A DNA stretch of 64,000 nt from Atlantibacter sp. RC6 (lineage in GTDB: Bacteria > Pseudomonadota > Gammaproteobacteria > Enterobacterales > Enterobacteriaceae), in the NCBI RefSeq assembly GCF_014193285.1, contig NZ_JACHZE010000001.1, positions 744,001-808,000 on the forward strand, given 5' to 3'. The position numbers were made by a program, and so were the translations under genes. Of this stretch, positions 27,550-37,011 are shown in pieces (the first letter of the stretch is position 1; every line of letters starts with the position of its first letter). Below the pieces are notes generated by a model. It had not been told where the DNA came from. It worked only from the letters and a program-made list of their open reading frames with translations, and made no database searches.

Positions 27550-28458
27550 TTACTTCACAAAACCTTTTTGCTTCAGATAATTAGCAGCGACTTTTTTCGC
27601 ATCCAGGCCTTCGACGGCAATCGAGGCATTCAGCTGCTGAAGGGTTTTCTCATCCAGTGAAGCGAACACCGGGTCGAGCCACTCAGCCATCTGCGGATAG
27701 GCCTTCAGCACCGCGTCACGCACCACGGGCGCTGGCGCATACACCGGCTGTACGCCTTTCGGATCGGTCAGGGTTTGCAGACCCAGCGCGGCAACCGGGC
27801 CATCGGTGCCGTAGGCCATGGCGGCATTCACGCCGGAGGTTTGCTGCGCAGCGGCTTTGATCGTAACGGCGGTATCGCCTCCCGCCAGCGACAACAACTG
27901 CGGCTGGTTAAGCTTGAAATCGTAGGCTTTTTCAAAAGCAGGCAATGCGTCCGGGCGCTCAATAAATTCCGCCGAGGCCGCCAGCTTGAACTCGCCTTTT
28001 TCTTTCAGATAGCGGCTGAGATCCGCCAGCGAGGTTAGCTTGTTCTTTTCAGCCACATCCTTACGCACGGCAATAGTCCAGGTGTTGTTTGCCGAAGCAG
28101 GCGCCAGCCAGGTGAGTTTGTTTTGCCCGGCATCGAGCTTTTTGACTTTCTCATAGCCCGCTTTGGCGTTTTTCCACGCGGGATCGTTTTCATCTTTAAA
28201 GAAAAACGCGCCGTTACCGGTGTACTCCGGATAGATATCCAGTTCGCCGGAGGTAATCGCGGCACGCACCACCGGTGTGGTGCCGAGCTGCACTTTATTC
28301 ACGGTTTTGACGCCGTGGCTTTCCAGCACCTGAATAATGATATTGCCCAGCAACGCGCCTTCGGTGTCGATTTTCGAACCGACTTTTACCGGCTCCGCCG
28401 CTTGCGCCCCTGTCGCCAACAAAAGTAAGCCTGCCGCACTCCAGATTTTCGTTTTCAT
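27550..28458 (-). CDS. osmF: OsmF (YehZ), glycine-betaine-binding periplasmic protein
   Basis: This 302-residue protein has a Sec signal peptide (cleavage after AQA near residue 20) and an OpuAC-type substrate-binding domain (KVGSKIDTEGALLGNIIIQVLE, later YPEYTGNGAFF). It feeds the YehYXW transporter and is RpoS- and osmotic-stress-induced in E. coli. It is first in its operon. Confidence 0.94.
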   Translation of the reverse strand: MKTKIWSAAGLLLLATGAQAAEPVKVGSKIDTEGALLGNIIIQVLESHGVKTVNKVQLGTTPVVRAAITSGELDIYPEYTGNGAFFFKDENDPAWKNAKAGYEKVKKLDAGQNKLTWLAPASANNTWTIAVRKDVAEKNKLTSLADLSRYLKEKGEFKLAASAEFIERPDALPAFEKAYDFKLNQPQLLSLAGGDTAVTIKAAAQQTSGVNAAMAYGTDGPVAALGLQTLTDPKGVQPVYAPAPVVRDAVLKAYPQMAEWLDPVFASLDEKTLQQLNASIAVEGLDAKKVAANYLKQKGFVK

Positions 28459-28563
28459 TGATTTTCCTCATCACACCCAGACGCGGGTTCAAGGAAAAAG
28501 CGTAGTTGAGAATCAGGGGCTGCGCATTATGGATGGAGGATTAACCAGAACGTGATGCAAGTA

Positions 28564-28587
28564 AAAAGGCCGGTTGCCCGGCCTTTT
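28564..28587 (-). terminator. bglX terminator
   Basis: AAAAGGCCGG (28564-28573) pairs with CCGGCCTTTT (28578-28587) around TTGC; on the minus strand it is followed by T-rich sequence just past the bglX stop. Confidence 0.85.
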
Positions 28588-28600
28588 ATGCGATGAATAA

Positions 28601-30898
28601 TTACTGCAATTCAAACTCGCCCTGCTTCACTCGGGCGGAGTCGAGACCAATAAACACATTGAATTTGCCCGGCTCGGCGACGTACTTAAGCTTCTGGTTC
28701 CAGAACTTCAGCGCATTAACGTCAATCGGGAAGCTGACGGTCTGGGTTTCACCCGGTTTCAGGGTGATTTTGTTAAACCCTTTCAACTCTTTTACCGGGC
28801 GGCTCAGGGAGGCGGTCACGTCCTGCAGATACATCTGCACGACCGTAGCGCCTTCGCGTTTGCCGGTGTTGGTCACCTCCACGCTGGCGGTCACGCTGCC
28901 GTTCTGCGCCAGAGTCGGTGAAGAGAGCTTCACGTCCGATACGCTAAAGGTGGTGTAGCTCAGCCCATAACCAAACGGATACAGCGGGCCGTTAGCTTCA
29001 TCAAAGTAATGCGAGGTGTATTTGTTCGGTTTTTCCGGATTGTACGGACGGCCCGTGTTCAGATGGCTGTAGTACACCGGGATTTGCCCCACCGAGCGCG
29101 GAAAAGACATCGGCAGTTTGCCCGACGGGTTGTAGTCGCCAAACAGCACATCGGCGATGGCATTGCCCCCCTCGGTGCCCGCATACCAGGTTTCCAGAAT
29201 CGCGTCGGCCTGCTGATCTTCTTTCACCAGCGCCAGCGGACGACCGTTCATCAGCACCAGTACCAGCGGTTTGCCGGTGGCTTTCAGGGCCGCGATCAGG
29301 TCACGCTGGCTTTGCGGCAGGGTCAGGTCGGTGCGGCTGGACGCTTCATGGGCCATGCCCTGGGCCTCACCCACCGCCAGCACCACCACGTCGGCCTGCT
29401 TAGCGGTCTGCACCGCTTCGTCAATCATCGCCTGCGGAGTACGCTCATCAACGGCGACGCCCTGCTCGTACTGGTTCAGGAACTGGATAATGCCTTTATC
29501 GTTAGTCAGGTTGGCCCCTTTGGCGTAAAGGATTTTGGCGTTGTCACCCACGGCGCTCTTGATGCCACTCATCAGGGTGACGGATTGTTTCACCACGCCC
29601 GCCGCCGACCAACTGCCCATCACGTCGCGCTGGCTGTCCGCCAGCGGGCCGATCAGCGCAATCGTGCCGGATTTTTTCAGCGGCAGCGTATCGAGACGGT
29701 TTTTCAGCAGCACCATACTTTCGCGGGCCACTTCACGCGCCTCCTGACGATGCAGGCGGCTTTCGGCATTGGTGTCCTGCGGGTCGCTTTCTTTCGCGCC
29801 TAAGTGGCTGTACGGGTCGTTAAACAGGCCCATATCGTATTTGACGTTCAGCACGTGGCGGGTCGCGTCGTCCAGCTCTTCCATGGTGACCTCGCCGCTT
29901 TTCACCAGCTCCGGCAGGTACTTACTGTAGTATTCGTCGCTCATGCTCATGTTGATGCCGGACTTCAGCGCCACGCGCACCGCGTCTTTCGGGTCCGCCG
30001 CGGTACCGTGTTTAATCAGCTCTTTGATCGCGCCATGGTCGGAAATAGTGATGCCCTTAAAGCCCCACTCATCGCGCAGCAGATCTTTCAGCAGCCAGCT
30101 GTCTGAGGACGCCGGAGTACCGTTCAGCGAGTTGAGCGCCACCATCACCCCACCGCTGCCCGCGTCAAGCGCCGCTTTGTACGGCGGCATGTAGTCGTTA
30201 AACAGGCGCTGCGGGCTCATATCCACGGTGTTGTACTCTTTGCCGCCTTCCACTGCGCCGTAGGCGGCAAAGTGTTTGACGCTGGTCATCACCGAGTAGC
30301 GATCCGCCGGGCTTTTGCCCTGCATCGCTTCTACCATGGTTTTACCCATGATGGAGGTTAAATACGTATCTTCCCCGAAGCCTTCCGATACCCGGCCCCA
30401 GCGCGGATCGCGCGAGACATCCACCATCGGCGCCCAGGTCATATTCAGCCCGTCGTCCGCGGCTTCATACGCGGAAATCCGGCCCACGGTTTTTACCGCC
30501 TCAAGATTAAACGAGGACGCCAGCCCGAGGCTTATCGGGAAAACGGTGCGCTGGCCGTGCAGCACGTCATAGGCGAAGAATAACGGGATTTTCAGGCGGC
30601 TCAGTTCCATCACCTGATCCTGCATGGCGCGAATATCCTGGCGGGTGACGGTGTTAAAAATGGCACCCACCTGGCTTTTCTGGATCATGTCGCGGATCGC
30701 TTCTTTGGGATTATCAGGCCCCACGCTGATTAACCGCAGCTGACCGATCTTTTCATCCACGGTCATTTGTTTGAGCAGATCGGTGACAAACGCATCCCGC
30801 GCCTCAGGGGTTAACGGGTGTTCGCCAAAGGTCGATGAAGCATAAGCAGGTTGCAGCGCGAGGCTGACTGCCATCCCTACAGAACAAAGCCATTTCAT
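28601..30898 (-). CDS. bglX: BglX, periplasmic beta-glucosidase
   Basis: This 765-residue enzyme is a glycoside hydrolase family 3 beta-glucosidase, exported to the periplasm by a signal peptide (cleavage near AYA-SS, residue 20). The catalytic nucleophile is in the GFKGITISDHGAI segment, and a C-terminal fibronectin type III-like domain (TVSFPIDVNALKFWN) is present. I chose 30898 because it gives exactly the E. coli length and starts at the signal peptide; 42 extra residues of open frame upstream are excluded. It is divergent from dld. Confidence 0.95.
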   Translation of the reverse strand: MKWLCSVGMAVSLALQPAYASSTFGEHPLTPEARDAFVTDLLKQMTVDEKIGQLRLISVGPDNPKEAIRDMIQKSQVGAIFNTVTRQDIRAMQDQVMELSRLKIPLFFAYDVLHGQRTVFPISLGLASSFNLEAVKTVGRISAYEAADDGLNMTWAPMVDVSRDPRWGRVSEGFGEDTYLTSIMGKTMVEAMQGKSPADRYSVMTSVKHFAAYGAVEGGKEYNTVDMSPQRLFNDYMPPYKAALDAGSGGVMVALNSLNGTPASSDSWLLKDLLRDEWGFKGITISDHGAIKELIKHGTAADPKDAVRVALKSGINMSMSDEYYSKYLPELVKSGEVTMEELDDATRHVLNVKYDMGLFNDPYSHLGAKESDPQDTNAESRLHRQEAREVARESMVLLKNRLDTLPLKKSGTIALIGPLADSQRDVMGSWSAAGVVKQSVTLMSGIKSAVGDNAKILYAKGANLTNDKGIIQFLNQYEQGVAVDERTPQAMIDEAVQTAKQADVVVLAVGEAQGMAHEASSRTDLTLPQSQRDLIAALKATGKPLVLVLMNGRPLALVKEDQQADAILETWYAGTEGGNAIADVLFGDYNPSGKLPMSFPRSVGQIPVYYSHLNTGRPYNPEKPNKYTSHYFDEANGPLYPFGYGLSYTTFSVSDVKLSSPTLAQNGSVTASVEVTNTGKREGATVVQMYLQDVTASLSRPVKELKGFNKITLKPGETQTVSFPIDVNALKFWNQKLKYVAEPGKFNVFIGLDSARVKQGEFELQ

Positions 30899-31097
30899 GC
30901 CATTTACTCTCTCAGTCATGCGGCTAATAAGCATAGCCGCCCATGCAGATTTGGTGTGCAGTGTGCCACAGGGATAAATCGGTAAGAAGAGGCGCAATGT
31001 GTTTGCGCTCTGATTTTTCGGCACTTTCCGAGTTTTCTCGCAAAGGCGCAGCTATGATTAACACCGTCACTATTTGTCATACCACAAGGAGTGGAGC

Positions 31098-32843
31098 ATG
31101 TCCCTCACCTCGCATAACGATAATTCAGGCTTTATTGCTGAACTCACCCGGCTGGTTGGCGCTAGCCACCTGCTGACCGATCCCGCGAAAACCGCCCGCT
31201 ATCGCAAGGGCTTTCGCTCAGGCCAGGGCGACGCGCTGGCCGTGGTGTTCCCCGGTTCGCTGCTGGAACTGTGGCGCGTGCTGCAAGCCTGTGTGAACGC
31301 CGATAAAATTATTTTAATGCAGGCCGCCAATACCGGCCTGACAGAAGGCTCTACGCCAAACGGCAACGATTATGACCGCCAGATCGTGATTATCAGCACC
31401 CTGCGGCTGGATAAACTTCAGCTGATTGATAACGGCGAGCAGGTGCTGGCGTTCCCTGGCACCACGCTCTATACCCTGGAGAAAGCGCTCAAACCGCTGG
31501 GCCGCGAACCGCATTCGGTGATCGGCTCGTCGTGCATCGGCGCATCGGTGGTGGGCGGCATTTGTAATAATTCAGGCGGCGCGCTGATTCAACGCGGCCC
31601 GGCCTATACCGAGATGGCGCTGTACGCGCGCATCAACGAGGACGGTAAGCTGACGCTGGTGAACCATCTGGGCATCGATTTGGGGCAAACGCCAGAGCAG
31701 ATCCTCGGCAAGCTGGATGATGAGCGTCTGAAACCGGAGGACGTGCGCCACGATGGCCGAAACGCCTCAGACAGTGATTACATCAGCCGGGTGCGCGATA
31801 TCAACGCCGATTCCCCGGCGCGCTATAACGCCGATCCAGACCGGCTGTTTGAAGCCTCTGGCTGCGCGGGCAAACTGGCGGTGTTCGCGGTGCGTCTCGA
31901 CACCTTCCCGGCGCAAAAAAATCAGCAGGTGTTTTATATCGGCACTAACGACGCGGCGGTGCTGACGGAAATTCGCCGCCATATGCTGGCCAATTTTGAA
32001 AACCTGCCGGTAGCGGGCGAATACATGCATCGCGATATTTACGATATCGCCGAGCGCTACGGTAAAGACACGTTTTTAATGATCGACAAACTCGGCACCG
32101 ACAAAATGCCGTTTTTCTTTACCCTTAAAGGCCGCACCGACGCGCTGCTGGAAAAAGCCAGCGTATTTAAACCGCACTTTACCGACCGGGCGATGCAGAA
32201 GCTGGGCAACATCTTCCCCAACCATTTGCCGCCGCGCATGAAACAGTGGCGCGATAAGTATGAGCATCATCTGCTGTTGAAAATGGCGGGCGATGGCATT
32301 GAAGAGGCGCGTAGCTGGCTGACCCACTTCTTCAACGAGGCGGAAGGCGCGTTTTTCGCCTGTACCCCGGAAGAAGGCAGCAAGGCCTTTTTGCACCGCT
32401 TTGCGGCGGCGGGGGCGGCAATCCGCTATCAGGCGGTACATTCCGACGAGGTGGAAGATATCCTGGCGTTAGATATCGCGCTGCGCCGCAACGACACCGA
32501 GTGGTTCGAAACCCTGCCTGCTGAAATCGACAGCAAGCTGGTGCACAAGCTCTATTACGGCCATTTCTTCTGCTATGTGTTCCATCAGGATTACATCGTT
32601 AAAAAAGGCGTGGATGCCCACGCGCTGAAGGAGGAGATGCTGGAATTGCTGCGGGCGCGCGGGGCGCAGTACCCGGCGGAGCACAACGTGGGGCATTTAT
32701 ATGAAGCGCCAACGCAATTAAAACGCTTTTATAAGCAAAATGACCCGACAAACAGCATGAACCCCGGCATTGGCAAGACAACTAAGCTGAAAAATTGGGC
32801 GGAACCGGTTAGCGAAAGCGTTCACGACCAGGCTAAGTTGTAA
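31098..32843 (+). CDS. dld: Dld, quinone-dependent D-lactate dehydrogenase
   Basis: This 581-residue peripheral membrane flavoprotein oxidises D-lactate to pyruvate and passes electrons to the quinone pool. It has the FAD-binding PP-loop region (ANTGLTEGSTPNG near 75 and SSCIGASVVGGICNNSGG around 146) and the C-terminal membrane-binding domain. I start at 31098 (MSLTSHNDNSG), preceded by AAGGAG at 31084-31089. It is divergent from bglX. E. coli Dld is 571 residues. Confidence 0.96.
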   Translation: MSLTSHNDNSGFIAELTRLVGASHLLTDPAKTARYRKGFRSGQGDALAVVFPGSLLELWRVLQACVNADKIILMQAANTGLTEGSTPNGNDYDRQIVIISTLRLDKLQLIDNGEQVLAFPGTTLYTLEKALKPLGREPHSVIGSSCIGASVVGGICNNSGGALIQRGPAYTEMALYARINEDGKLTLVNHLGIDLGQTPEQILGKLDDERLKPEDVRHDGRNASDSDYISRVRDINADSPARYNADPDRLFEASGCAGKLAVFAVRLDTFPAQKNQQVFYIGTNDAAVLTEIRRHMLANFENLPVAGEYMHRDIYDIAERYGKDTFLMIDKLGTDKMPFFFTLKGRTDALLEKASVFKPHFTDRAMQKLGNIFPNHLPPRMKQWRDKYEHHLLLKMAGDGIEEARSWLTHFFNEAEGAFFACTPEEGSKAFLHRFAAAGAAIRYQAVHSDEVEDILALDIALRRNDTEWFETLPAEIDSKLVHKLYYGHFFCYVFHQDYIVKKGVDAHALKEEMLELLRARGAQYPAEHNVGHLYEAPTQLKRFYKQNDPTNSMNPGIGKTTKLKNWAEPVSESVHDQAKL

Positions 32844-32950
32844 AATTCTGGTTAAAAAAAAGCGAATATCTTTTAGGCTAAGAAAATTCCGATTAGAGTA
32901 GCAATAAGGCCAGCATCGCGTTGGCCTGAACCAGCCCTGAGGAATGGAAA

Positions 32951-33505
32951 ATGTCAGCAGTCGAAGTGGTTCCTGTCCCTGCTATAGCTGTCCGTGACGT
33001 CCAGCCTGATGATACCGCGCTTATCGCCGCCATTTATGCCTGGCATGTTCAGCATGGCCGCGCCTCGTTTGAAGAAATTCCGCCGGATGCCGAAGAGATG
33101 GCGCAACGCATCGCCCATCTCAGCGAAAAAGGCTATCCGTGGCTGGTGGCGGAATGGCACGGCATTGTAGTGGGATACTGTTACGCCGCGCCCTACCGCT
33201 CCCGTCCCGCTTACCGCTACACCGTTGAAGAGTCGATCTACGTTGATGCCAGTATGACCGGGCGTGGTATTGGCCGGGCACTGCTGGCGGCGCTGATTGC
33301 CCGCTGCGAACAAGGACCGTGGCGCCAGATGATCGCCATTATCGGCGATGGAGAAAACAACCCCGGTTCCCAGCGCCTGCACCGGCAGCAAGGATTTGAG
33401 GTGGTGGGTCAATTGCGTAGCGTGGGCTATAAGCTGGGTAACTGGCGGGACACGTTGATTATGCAGCGCCCGCTCAACCAGGGCGATTGGGCGCTGCCGA
33501 ATTAA
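32951..33505 (+). CDS. GNAT-family acetyltransferase of the Pat/Bar (phosphinothricin) type
   Basis: This 184-residue protein resembles phosphinothricin acetyltransferases and E. coli YncA/MnaT: IRDVQPDD-like start (AVRDVQPDDTALIAAIYAWH), RYTVEESIYVDASMTGRGIGRALL acetyl-CoA motif near residues 90-113, and SVGYKLGNWRDTLIMQ at the C-terminus. Such enzymes acetylate amino groups of methionine analogues or glufosinate. It is inserted between dld and pbpG, which adjoin each other in E. coli K-12. The real substrate is unknown. Confidence 0.85.
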   Translation: MSAVEVVPVPAIAVRDVQPDDTALIAAIYAWHVQHGRASFEEIPPDAEEMAQRIAHLSEKGYPWLVAEWHGIVVGYCYAAPYRSRPAYRYTVEESIYVDASMTGRGIGRALLAALIARCEQGPWRQMIAIIGDGENNPGSQRLHRQQGFEVVGQLRSVGYKLGNWRDTLIMQRPLNQGDWALPN

Positions 33506-34450
33506 TTAATCGTTTTGTGCATCGTTGGCAGTACTGTTCGCGGCCATTTGTGCCGCTTTTTGCCGTTTATAGCTCAGCGCGGAGGCCGGAACCGGCGTCG
33601 CTTTACCGGTTTCCATCCAGGTACGCAGGCGGCTGGCGTCGGCAAAATGAGTGTATTTGCCAAAGGCATCCATCACTACCAACGCCACCGGACGGTTATT
33701 GATCACGGTGCGCATCACCAGGCAGTGGCCCGCCGCGTTGGTAAAGCCGGTTTTGGTCAGCTGAATGTTCCAGTTATCGCGGTAGACCAGATGGTTGGTA
33801 TTGCGAAACGGCAGCGTATAGGCCGGTTTGGCGAACGTCGCCATATCTTCGCGGGTGGTGCTGAGCTGGCCAATCAGCGGATACTGTTTGGTGGCGATCA
33901 GCAGTTTGGTCAGATCTTCGGCGGTGGAGACGTTTTTAATCGACAGCCCGGTCGGTTCAACAAAACGGGTATGGGTCATGCCAAGGGATTTCGCTTTGGC
34001 GTTCATCGCGCGGATAAACGCGTTGTAACCACCGGGATAATGGTGCGCCAGGCTGGCCGCCGCGCGGTTTTCCGAAGACATCAGCGCCAGCAGCAGCATA
34101 TTTTTACGGCTAATTTCACTGTTCAGCCGCACCCGTGAATAAACACCTTTCATTTCCGGCGTCTGGCTGATGTCGACTTTAAGGATCTCATCCAGCGGTA
34201 AATGCGCATCCAGCACCACCATCGCGGTCATCACTTTGGTGATAGACGCAATAGGACGCACCAGATTGGGGTGGCTGGAATAAAGTACCTTATTGGTTTG
34301 CAGGTCGACGATCATGGCGCTACCGGAGGCAATTTCCGGTTGGGCGGCAGTCTGGGCAACCGCTGTTTTCGCCGCGACGGTCACGGGCGCAAAGGGTACT
34401 GCCAGCATGAGCGCAAGGCTCAGGAGTGAATGACGGATTGTAGTCGGCAT
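33506..34450 (-). CDS. pbpG: PbpG, D-alanyl-D-alanine endopeptidase (PBP7)
   Basis: This 314-residue periplasmic penicillin-binding protein cleaves D-Ala-mDAP cross-links. It has a signal peptide (cleavage near residue 27), the S69-I-T-K72 catalytic motif, an SEN-type motif (MSSENRAA near 130) and the KTG motif ([11 protein letters not shown] near 225). Length matches E. coli PBP7. Its stop adjoins the stop of the acetyltransferase on the other strand. Confidence 0.95.
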   Translation of the reverse strand: MPTTIRHSLLSLALMLAVPFAPVTVAAKTAVAQTAAQPEIASGSAMIVDLQTNKVLYSSHPNLVRPIASITKVMTAMVVLDAHLPLDEILKVDISQTPEMKGVYSRVRLNSEISRKNMLLLALMSSENRAAASLAHHYPGGYNAFIRAMNAKAKSLGMTHTRFVEPTGLSIKNVSTAEDLTKLLIATKQYPLIGQLSTTREDMATFAKPAYTLPFRNTNHLVYRDNWNIQLTKTGFTNAAGHCLVMRTVINNRPVALVVMDAFGKYTHFADASRLRTWMETGKATPVPASALSYKRQKAAQMAANSTANDAQND

Positions 34451-34623
34451 GGTTTTACTTCAGAAAATTATTCACGCACGTTGTGACGCACACCGCTTCC
34501 ATACACTCAATGAATATTTGGAAGCTGGCGCCGGGATGATACTCCGGCGTCCAGCTTTATCGCTACAGGAGAATCGTGATTTAAGAGTACATTGCACTAG
34601 ATTTAACCGGCAATGCACCTTCA

Positions 34624-35211
34624 TCAGAATAGACGATATCCGTAACCCCACAAGATAACGGTCAACGCCAGCAGCACTTCCAGCACTAATACACCAATGG
34701 CGAGCGTCGAGCTGGAGAAGCTGAGCCCCTCTTCGCGATTGATGTTGAGAAACGCCGGAACGCCGACGTACAGCAGATAGCCGGTATAAAACAGCGCCAG
34801 TGTGCCCACCAGCGCGCACAGCCAGACGATGGGATACAACGCGACGATACCACTCAAAAAGAGCGGGGTCGCCACGTAGCCGGCAAACACCATACAGTTG
34901 GTTAATGAAGGGCGTTGCGGATAGTTGCGCGCCATCCACCAGATCACGCGGCCCATAACCGCCACGCCCGCCAGCATCAGGCCATAAAACAGGATCGCCA
35001 GCGCGAAGCCAGTAAACAGCGACAGTTTCACCACGTTGCCGTCGTCAAAATCCCAGCCGATTTGGGTGGTGCCGATAAACGCGCAAATCACCGGAATGGC
35101 CGCCATGATCAGCACGTGGTGGGTGTAATGATGCGAAACGGTTTCGTTTTCGCCCTTAATAACCTGCATTTCACGATAAGGATGGGAAAAAAGCCCCCAG
35201 ACATGGTTCAT
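34624..35211 (-). CDS. yohC: YohC, Yip1-family inner-membrane protein
   Basis: This 195-residue protein has about five membrane segments and the family start MNHVWGLFSHPYREMQVIKGENETV. It matches E. coli YohC in length and place. Function is unknown. It is transcribed toward pbpG, with a 173-base gap, and is divergent from yohD. Confidence 0.93.
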   Translation of the reverse strand: MNHVWGLFSHPYREMQVIKGENETVSHHYTHHVLIMAAIPVICAFIGTTQIGWDFDDGNVVKLSLFTGFALAILFYGLMLAGVAVMGRVIWWMARNYPQRPSLTNCMVFAGYVATPLFLSGIVALYPIVWLCALVGTLALFYTGYLLYVGVPAFLNINREEGLSFSSSTLAIGVLVLEVLLALTVILWGYGYRLF

Positions 35212-35413
35212 AACGCCCCCTGTTTGGTAATACGCTCACGCCAGCGGCGACGCTGGCTCCCGGAAGGATGCTGTAAGTATAACGCAGGTCGGATGATTAA
35301 TTATTGAACAGCACGATTTAGCGAACCCCGTGAAAATCCGCTCCGGACGAGGCGAACGCGGCGGCGCGGTGTATTCTTAATGCAATGAATAACATGGAGT
35401 GAACAGACTCGCG

Positions 35414-35986
35414 ATGGATGTTTCAGCACTCATTTCGCAATATGGCTATGCCGCGCTGCTGGTAGGCAGCATGGCGGAGGGTGAAACCATCACCCTGCTG
35501 GGCGGCGTGTCAGCGCATCAGGGTTTGCTGTCGTTTCCGCTGGTGGTACTGGTGGTCGCGCTGGGCGGGATGATTGGCGACCAGTTGCTTTACTTACTGG
35601 GGCGGCGCTATGGCAACGGGATTTTGCAACGCTTTAGCAAGCATCAGGATAAAATCGCCTCGGCGCAGAAGTTAATCGCCCGCCATCCGCTGCTGTTTGT
35701 GCCCGGCTGCCGGTTTATGTACGGGTTTCGCATTATCGGGCCGCTGCTGATCGGCGCCAGCCACATCCCACCGAAGGTGTTTCTGCCGCTGAATATTCTC
35801 GGCGCGCTGGTCTGGGCGGCGCTGTTTACCACGCTGGGCTACGTAGGGGGCGAAGTGATTGCGCCGTGGCTGCACTCCCTCGACCAGCACCTGAAACACT
35901 GGATTTGGCTGGCGCTGGCCGTGGGATGCGTGGCGTTGCTGCGCTACGGCTTTAAACGCCGTCAGCGCAAGAAACCTCACTCCTGA
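35414..35986 (+). CDS. yohD: YohD, DedA-family membrane protein
   Basis: This 190-residue inner-membrane protein belongs to the DedA family (E-x-x-x-x-GG segment EGETITLLGGVSAHQG near residue 22, GDQLLYLLGRRYG near 60, FRIIGPLLIGAS with R near 105). DedA proteins help move lipids such as undecaprenyl phosphate across the membrane and preserve the proton motive force. I start at 35414 (MDVSALISQYGYAA) to match E. coli; five more codons are in frame from a GTG at 35399. Confidence 0.92.
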   Translation: MDVSALISQYGYAALLVGSMAEGETITLLGGVSAHQGLLSFPLVVLVVALGGMIGDQLLYLLGRRYGNGILQRFSKHQDKIASAQKLIARHPLLFVPGCRFMYGFRIIGPLLIGASHIPPKVFLPLNILGALVWAALFTTLGYVGGEVIAPWLHSLDQHLKHWIWLALAVGCVALLRYGFKRRQRKKPHS

Positions 35987-36744
35987 GGCTTAAACTGCGG
36001 GTTGGCAAGCATAAAGCCGCCGTCGACGATAAACGACTGGCCGGTTGCATAGGCCGCCTGCTCAGAACACAGCCACGCGACGAGGCTTGCGATCTCTTCG
36101 GTTCTGCCCGGGCGCGCCAGCGGCACCGTGGGCAGCGATCCGGGTTTTACATCCCCTTCGTCCATATCGTTCATCGGCGTGGCGATAGCGCCCGGCGCGA
36201 CGGCGTTCACCAGGATCCCGTGGCTCACCAGCTCCAGCGCCATCGATTTCGTCAGGCCGCCGAGTGCGTGTTTAGCCGCGGTGTAGGCGCTGGCTTCCGG
36301 CAAGGGCGTATGCTCGTGAACCGAGGTGATATTGACGATGCGCCCGCCCTCGCCCTGCTTCACCATTGCGCGCGCGGCGATTTGCGAGCATAAAAATGCC
36401 CCGTCCACATCCACCGTGAAGACGTTGCGCCAGTCCTCAAACGGCATATCCAGAAACGCCGCTTTTGACATTGCCCCGGCGTTATTCACCAGCACGTCGA
36501 TGCGCCCGAAGCGGTCGATCAGCGCTTGTATCGCGTTCGCGCCGTCAGGCAGATTACCCAGGTCCAGCTGGATGATTTCCGCTTTGCGGCCAAACCCGCG
36601 CACCAGTTCGGCGGTCTCTTTGGCCCCTCTGTCGTCGCTATGCCAGGTAATACCGATGTCGAAACCTTGCTGCGCCAGTAATTCCGCGCATTTCTTGCCG
36701 ATGCCGGAATCGGAAGCCGTCACGATTGCCACTCGTTGGGTCAT
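35977..36744 (-). CDS. yohF: YohF, short-chain dehydrogenase/reductase
   Basis: This 255-residue NAD(P)-dependent oxidoreductase has a slightly unusual TASDSGIGKKCA dinucleotide motif at the N-terminus, NNAG around residue 88, and catalytic serine with Y-x-x-x-K (SAYTAAKHALGG near 152). The substrate is unknown. The start at 36744 gives the E. coli length. The 3' end overlaps the convergent yohD by 10 bases. Confidence 0.92.
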   Translation of the reverse strand: MTQRVAIVTASDSGIGKKCAELLAQQGFDIGITWHSDDRGAKETAELVRGFGRKAEIIQLDLGNLPDGANAIQALIDRFGRIDVLVNNAGAMSKAAFLDMPFEDWRNVFTVDVDGAFLCSQIAARAMVKQGEGGRIVNITSVHEHTPLPEASAYTAAKHALGGLTKSMALELVSHGILVNAVAPGAIATPMNDMDEGDVKPGSLPTVPLARPGRTEEIASLVAWLCSEQAAYATGQSFIVDGGFMLANPQFKPQE

Positions 36745-36918
36745 AGATCGTCCTCTCTGGATACGAACAAAGGGTAAGTATAGAAAAGGAACGAGCGAGC
36801 AGCGTAAGCAAGGGTAAAGGCCGGTTTGCATTGGCGAAGCGGGGATCCGCCTCGCCACTTTCTCAATCTTTCCTATACTCAGTTACGAATGTACTGATGA
36901 ATAAACAGAGGGAAAGCG

Positions 36919-37002
36919 ATGAAAATTATTCTATGGGCCGTTTTGATTATCTTTTTGATTGGGCTGTTGGTGGTTACGGGTGTGTTTAAAGCGATTTTCT
37001 AA
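36919..37002 (+). CDS. yohP: YohP small membrane protein
   Basis: A 27-codon frame with the ribosome site AGAGGGAAA seven bases upstream. The product (MKIILWAVLIIFLIGLLVVT plus seven residues) differs from E. coli YohP by a single residue as I recall it (F-K-A-I-F rather than F-K-M-I-F). YohP is a single-span inner-membrane microprotein whose mRNA is targeted to the membrane. It sits between yohF and dusC, divergent from yohF, as in E. coli; mdtQ is absent. Confidence 0.93.
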   Translation: MKIILWAVLIIFLIGLLVVTGVFKAIF

Positions 37003-37011
37003 ATCGCCGCG

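Noticed and set aside
32907-32927. Hairpin AGGCCA/TGGCCT before the second acetyltransferase
   Set aside because: Short six-base stem without T tract; could be chance.
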